A DNA stretch of 6,815 nucleotides from Alphaproteobacteria bacterium. Its GTDB lineage: Bacteria; Pseudomonadota; Alphaproteobacteria; UBA8366; GCA-2717185. Position 1 is the first letter of the stretch, and every line of letters starts with the position of its first letter. The position numbers were made by a program, and so were the translations under genes. Shown piece by piece: positions 4,213 to 6,815 of this stretch. The notes under the pieces are model-generated. The model was not told the DNA's origin, did no database searches, and saw only the letters and a list, made by a program, of their open reading frames with translations. The stretch lies in the NCBI GenBank assembly GCA_016764135.1, contig JAESSL010000023.1, forward strand, positions 1-6,815, written 5' to 3'.

Positions 4213-6420
4213 ATGACACAGATTGCCGCAACCCTTTCTTCCCCGCAAGTCTCCACCGAATCCGAAGCGGATTCGAATAACCAGCCGCGCCATGAAGGCG
4301 GCATTCCCTTTGAGCTGGTTTCGGATTACGAACCGGCCGGGGATCAACCACAAGCGATCGAGCAGCTTATAGAGGGCCTCAAACAGGGAGAGCGCGATCA
4401 AGTGCTGTTGGGCGTCACAGGGTCCGGCAAAACATTCACCGTCGCTCAGACAATCCAGCGACTGCAACGCCCCGCGTTGGTGATGGCGCCCAATAAGACG
4501 CTCGCGGCGCAGCTCTACGGGGAAATGAAAAATTTCTTCCCGAATAACGCCGTCGAATATTTCGTGTCCTATTACGACTATTACCAGCCCGAAGCCTACG
4601 TTGCGCGCACGGACACCTATGTGGAAAAAGAATCCTCGGTAAACGAACAGATCGACCGGATGCGACATTCAGCGACGCGGTCGCTGCTGGAACGCGACGA
4701 CGTCATCATCGTCGCCTCGGTCTCTTGCATTTACGGTATTGGCGCGGTCGAAACCTATTCCAAAATGACAGTCACCATCACGACGGGGATGACGCTCGAC
4801 CCCCGCGATCTGGTGAAGCAACTGGTCGAATTGCAGTACAAACGCAATGACACCAGCTTTTATCGCGGCATGTTCCGGGTTCGCGGCGACACCATTGAAA
4901 TATTCCCGGCCCATTACGAAGACCGCGCCTGGCGGGTTTCCATGTTTGGCGACGAAGTGGAGACCATCGACGAATTCGATCCGCTGACCGGCGACAAAAC
5001 GTCATCGCTCGACGCCATCAAGCTCTACGCCAACAGCCACTACGTCACGCCGCGACCAACCCTGCTCCAGGCCGCCGCCAGCATTAAGGCTGAGCTTAAG
5101 GATCATTTGAAAATAATGTATGCGGAAAACAAGCTGCTGGAGGCGCAACGGCTTGAACAACGCACGGTCTTCGACATTGAAATGATCGAGGCGACGGGCG
5201 TCTGCGCCGGGATCGAAAATTACTCGCGCTATCTCTCGGGTCGCAACGCAGGTGAACCGCCGCCAACGCTGTTTGAATACTTGCCCGACAACGCCATTCT
5301 CATAGTTGATGAAAGCCATGTCACCGTACCGCAGCTGGGCGGCATGTATCGAGGCGATTTCGCCCGTAAATCAACACTGGCGGAGCATGGGTTCCGTCTG
5401 CCGTCCTGCATGGACAACCGACCGCTCAAATTCGAGGAATGGGAGGGCATGCGCCCCCAGACCATTTTTGTGTCCGCCACGCCCGGCCCGTGGGAGATGG
5501 AGCGCACAGGCGGCGTCTTCGTCGAGCAAGTCGTACGCCCCACCGGGCTGATCGATCCAGTCTGCATTATACGCCCGACAGAGCATCAGGTGGATGATCT
5601 GCTGGCCGAGTGCAAAATCTGCGTCACGCTCAATCAACGCGTTTTGGTGACGACCCTGACCAAGCGTATGGCCGAGGACCTGACCGAATTCATGATCGAG
5701 GCCGGGTTAAAGGTTCGCTACATTCACTCCGATGTCGAAACGCTGGAACGCATCGAGATCATCCGCGATTTGCGCCTCGGCGTCTTTGACGTTCTGATCG
5801 GCATCAATCTGCTGCGCGAAGGTCTCGACATTCCCGAATGCGCGCTTGTCGCCATCCTCGACGCCGACAAGGAAGGGTTTCTCCGGTCCCGCACGTCGCT
5901 GGTGCAGACCATCGGGCGGGCGGCGCGCAATATTGACGGCCGCGTCCTTCTCTACGCCGATAAGATGACCGATTCGCTGACCTACGCGCTTGATGAAACC
6001 AACCGCCGACGCGAGCTCCAGCAAGCCTACAACGCCGCCCATGGCATCACGCCGGAAAGTATCCGCAAGGATATTTCCGACATTCTCGAGTCGGTCTACG
6101 AACGCGACCACTTAACGGTCAACCTTAGCGATTCCAACATGTCGCATCTGGTCGGCATGGACGTTAAAACCTATATCGCTGCGCTGGATACGCGCATGCG
6201 CGCAGCCGCCGCCGACCTGGAGTTCGAGGAGGCGGCGCTGTTGCGCGATGAAATTATGCGGCTTGAGGCGGTTGATCTGGAAATGCCGGTCGATGCAGCG
6301 CCCATCAACCCAAAAATCGCCGCAACCATAAAATCCGTCCCCAAGGCGTTGTCGCCAAAATCCGGGCGTCCTCGCCGCAGCAAACGCAAATCGACGCGAC
6401 ATCGCAGGGCCGGCTCTTGA
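4213..6420 (+). CDS. uvrB: UvrABC excinuclease subunit B
   Basis: A 735-residue UvrB, the damage-verifying helicase-like subunit of nucleotide excision repair; it is loaded by UvrA and then recruits UvrC. Visible in order: the start of the conserved core at about residue 31 with DYEPAGDQPQAI, Walker A GVTGSGKT (67-74), the damage-probing beta-hairpin YYDYYQPEAY (120-129), motif II DESH (366-369), SATPGPWE (421-428), GINLLREGLDIPE (530-542), QTIGRAARN (565-573) and a C-terminal UVR domain at about 654-689 that contacts UvrC. It is longer than E. coli UvrB (673 residues) because of a 30-residue N-terminal extension and a basic tail (RPRRSKRKSTRHRR). The ATG at 4213 is the only usual start codon before the core; it has no good Shine-Dalgarno. 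One oddity is Arg560 just before motif VI, where Glu is usual (RSExSL). All catalytic motifs are intact. It is followed after 33 bases by an SDR gene, probably in the same transcript. Confidence 0.97.
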   Translation: MTQIAATLSSPQVSTESEADSNNQPRHEGGIPFELVSDYEPAGDQPQAIEQLIEGLKQGERDQVLLGVTGSGKTFTVAQTIQRLQRPALVMAPNKTLAAQLYGEMKNFFPNNAVEYFVSYYDYYQPEAYVARTDTYVEKESSVNEQIDRMRHSATRSLLERDDVIIVASVSCIYGIGAVETYSKMTVTITTGMTLDPRDLVKQLVELQYKRNDTSFYRGMFRVRGDTIEIFPAHYEDRAWRVSMFGDEVETIDEFDPLTGDKTSSLDAIKLYANSHYVTPRPTLLQAAASIKAELKDHLKIMYAENKLLEAQRLEQRTVFDIEMIEATGVCAGIENYSRYLSGRNAGEPPPTLFEYLPDNAILIVDESHVTVPQLGGMYRGDFARKSTLAEHGFRLPSCMDNRPLKFEEWEGMRPQTIFVSATPGPWEMERTGGVFVEQVVRPTGLIDPVCIIRPTEHQVDDLLAECKICVTLNQRVLVTTLTKRMAEDLTEFMIEAGLKVRYIHSDVETLERIEIIRDLRLGVFDVLIGINLLREGLDIPECALVAILDADKEGFLRSRTSLVQTIGRAARNIDGRVLLYADKMTDSLTYALDETNRRRELQQAYNAAHGITPESIRKDISDILESVYERDHLTVNLSDSNMSHLVGMDVKTYIAALDTRMRAAAADLEFEEAALLRDEIMRLEAVDLEMPVDAAPINPKIAATIKSVPKALSPKSGRPRRSKRKSTRHRRAGS

Positions 6421-6453
6421 TCATCCAACCCAAACCGCCATATTCCTGAAATC

Positions 6454-6815
6454 ATGTCTATCCCCCGCACCGCTCTTGTTACGGGCGCCGCCCGGCGCAT
6501 TGGACGCGCAATCGCCATTGATCTCGCTCAAGAGGGCTGGGTCGTTGCGTTGCATTACAACAACTCGATAGATGACGCCGAATCGGCGCAACAGGTTATC
6601 GAAGCCAAGGGCGGGCAAGCGTTCCTGTTTCAGGCGGACTTGTCGCGGGAATCAGAGACCATCCGTCTGGCTGAAGACGTCCAGCGCCAATTGGGGCCGA
6701 TTGGCCTTCTGGTCAACAACGCCTCTCAATTCGAGCGGGATGAAGCCGATTCGGTCACCAGAGAGAGCTGGGACGCGCATATGGAAGTCAATTTACGCGC
6801 GCCTTTTGTCCTGTC
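6454..6815 (+). CDS. SDR oxidoreductase, pteridine-reductase (FolM/PTR1)-like, 3' end outside window
   Basis: The first 120 residues of a short-chain dehydrogenase/reductase run off the window end; a full SDR has about 250. The Rossmann nucleotide-binding motif is TGAARRIG (10-17). It has Arg where the classical TGxxxGxG has Gly, which is the TGx3RxG form known from PTR1-type pteridine reductases. This form favours NADPH. The conserved NNAS (88-91) replaces the usual NNAG, again as in that group, and the catalytic Asn helix follows (EVNLRAPFVL). The catalytic Ser and YxxxK lie beyond the window. The likely role is reduction of dihydrobiopterin-, dihydromonapterin- or folate-type pteridines, but general SDR specificity is hard to predict. 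ATG at 6454 is chosen by alignment with the family start; the ribosome site is weak. It lies 33 bases after uvrB with no terminator between them, so co-transcription is likely. Its frame equals that of uvrB, separated by the TGA and eleven codons. Confidence 0.8.
   Translation, partial: MSIPRTALVTGAARRIGRAIAIDLAQEGWVVALHYNNSIDDAESAQQVIEAKGGQAFLFQADLSRESETIRLAEDVQRQLGPIGLLVNNASQFERDEADSVTRESWDAHMEVNLRAPFVL

Noticed and set aside
4027..4668. 213-codon open frame on the minus strand opposite the uvrB 5' end
   Set aside because: It is antisense to conserved uvrB sequence and overlaps the monooxygenase start; it resembles no family and is a by-product of GC-rich codon use.
1..6815. CRISPR array, insertion sequence, tRNA or prophage
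   Set aside because: No regularly spaced repeats, transposase or integrase sequence, terminal inverted repeats or tRNA-like cloverleaf were noticed anywhere in the window.

Overview
The window looks like ordinary chromosome from an alphaproteobacterium. It is GC-rich (roughly 58-60% by eye) and gene-dense, with several GTG starts. The clearest taxonomic hints are a type II (RibH2-like) lumazine synthase close to the Brucella/rhizobial form, a UvrB of alphaproteobacterial type with N- and C-terminal extensions, and a GcvA-like LysR regulator. I saw no transposase, phage gene, CRISPR array, tRNA or rRNA.

Layout, left to right. (1) 1-1442 (+): C-terminal part of a transcription regulator with the end of an OmpR-type winged helix, a TolB/FlgO-like domain and TPR repeats; its start lies outside the window. 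(2) 1448-2350 (-): LysR-family regulator, convergent with gene 1 and only 5 bp away. (3) 2351-2468: a 118-bp divergent control region with a perfect 17-bp palindrome containing a T-N11-A LysR box, next to a good sigma70-type promoter for the lysR gene. (4) 2469-2969 (+): ribH2-type lumazine synthase. (5) 2970-3063: convergent gap with two GC-rich hairpins. (6) 3064-4094 (-): luciferase-like flavin monooxygenase, broken by a one-base deletion near 3969/3970 inside the AEHHF motif. (7) 4095-4212: a second 118-bp divergent region with three CTTGC(A/G)CAC repeats and a TATACT box very close to the uvrB start. (8) 4213-6420 (+): complete uvrB. (9) 6454-6815 (+): start of an SDR gene of pteridine-reductase (FolM/PTR1-like) type, cut by the window end and probably co-transcribed with uvrB.

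How the parts may work together. The lysR/ribH2 pair reads as a self-contained regulatory unit. The operator sits over the predicted lysR start of transcription, and about 32 bp upstream of a TTGTCT element facing ribH2, as expected for an autorepressed LysR protein that activates its divergent neighbour. No FMN riboswitch is visible before ribH2. The neighbouring gene 6 would use the flavin that the riboflavin pathway supplies, but a functional link is inference only. uvrB (nucleotide excision repair) and the SDR gene look like housekeeping genes. I do not see a clearly new multi-gene system. The best leads are the LysR-controlled lumazine synthase and the frameshifted monooxygenase.
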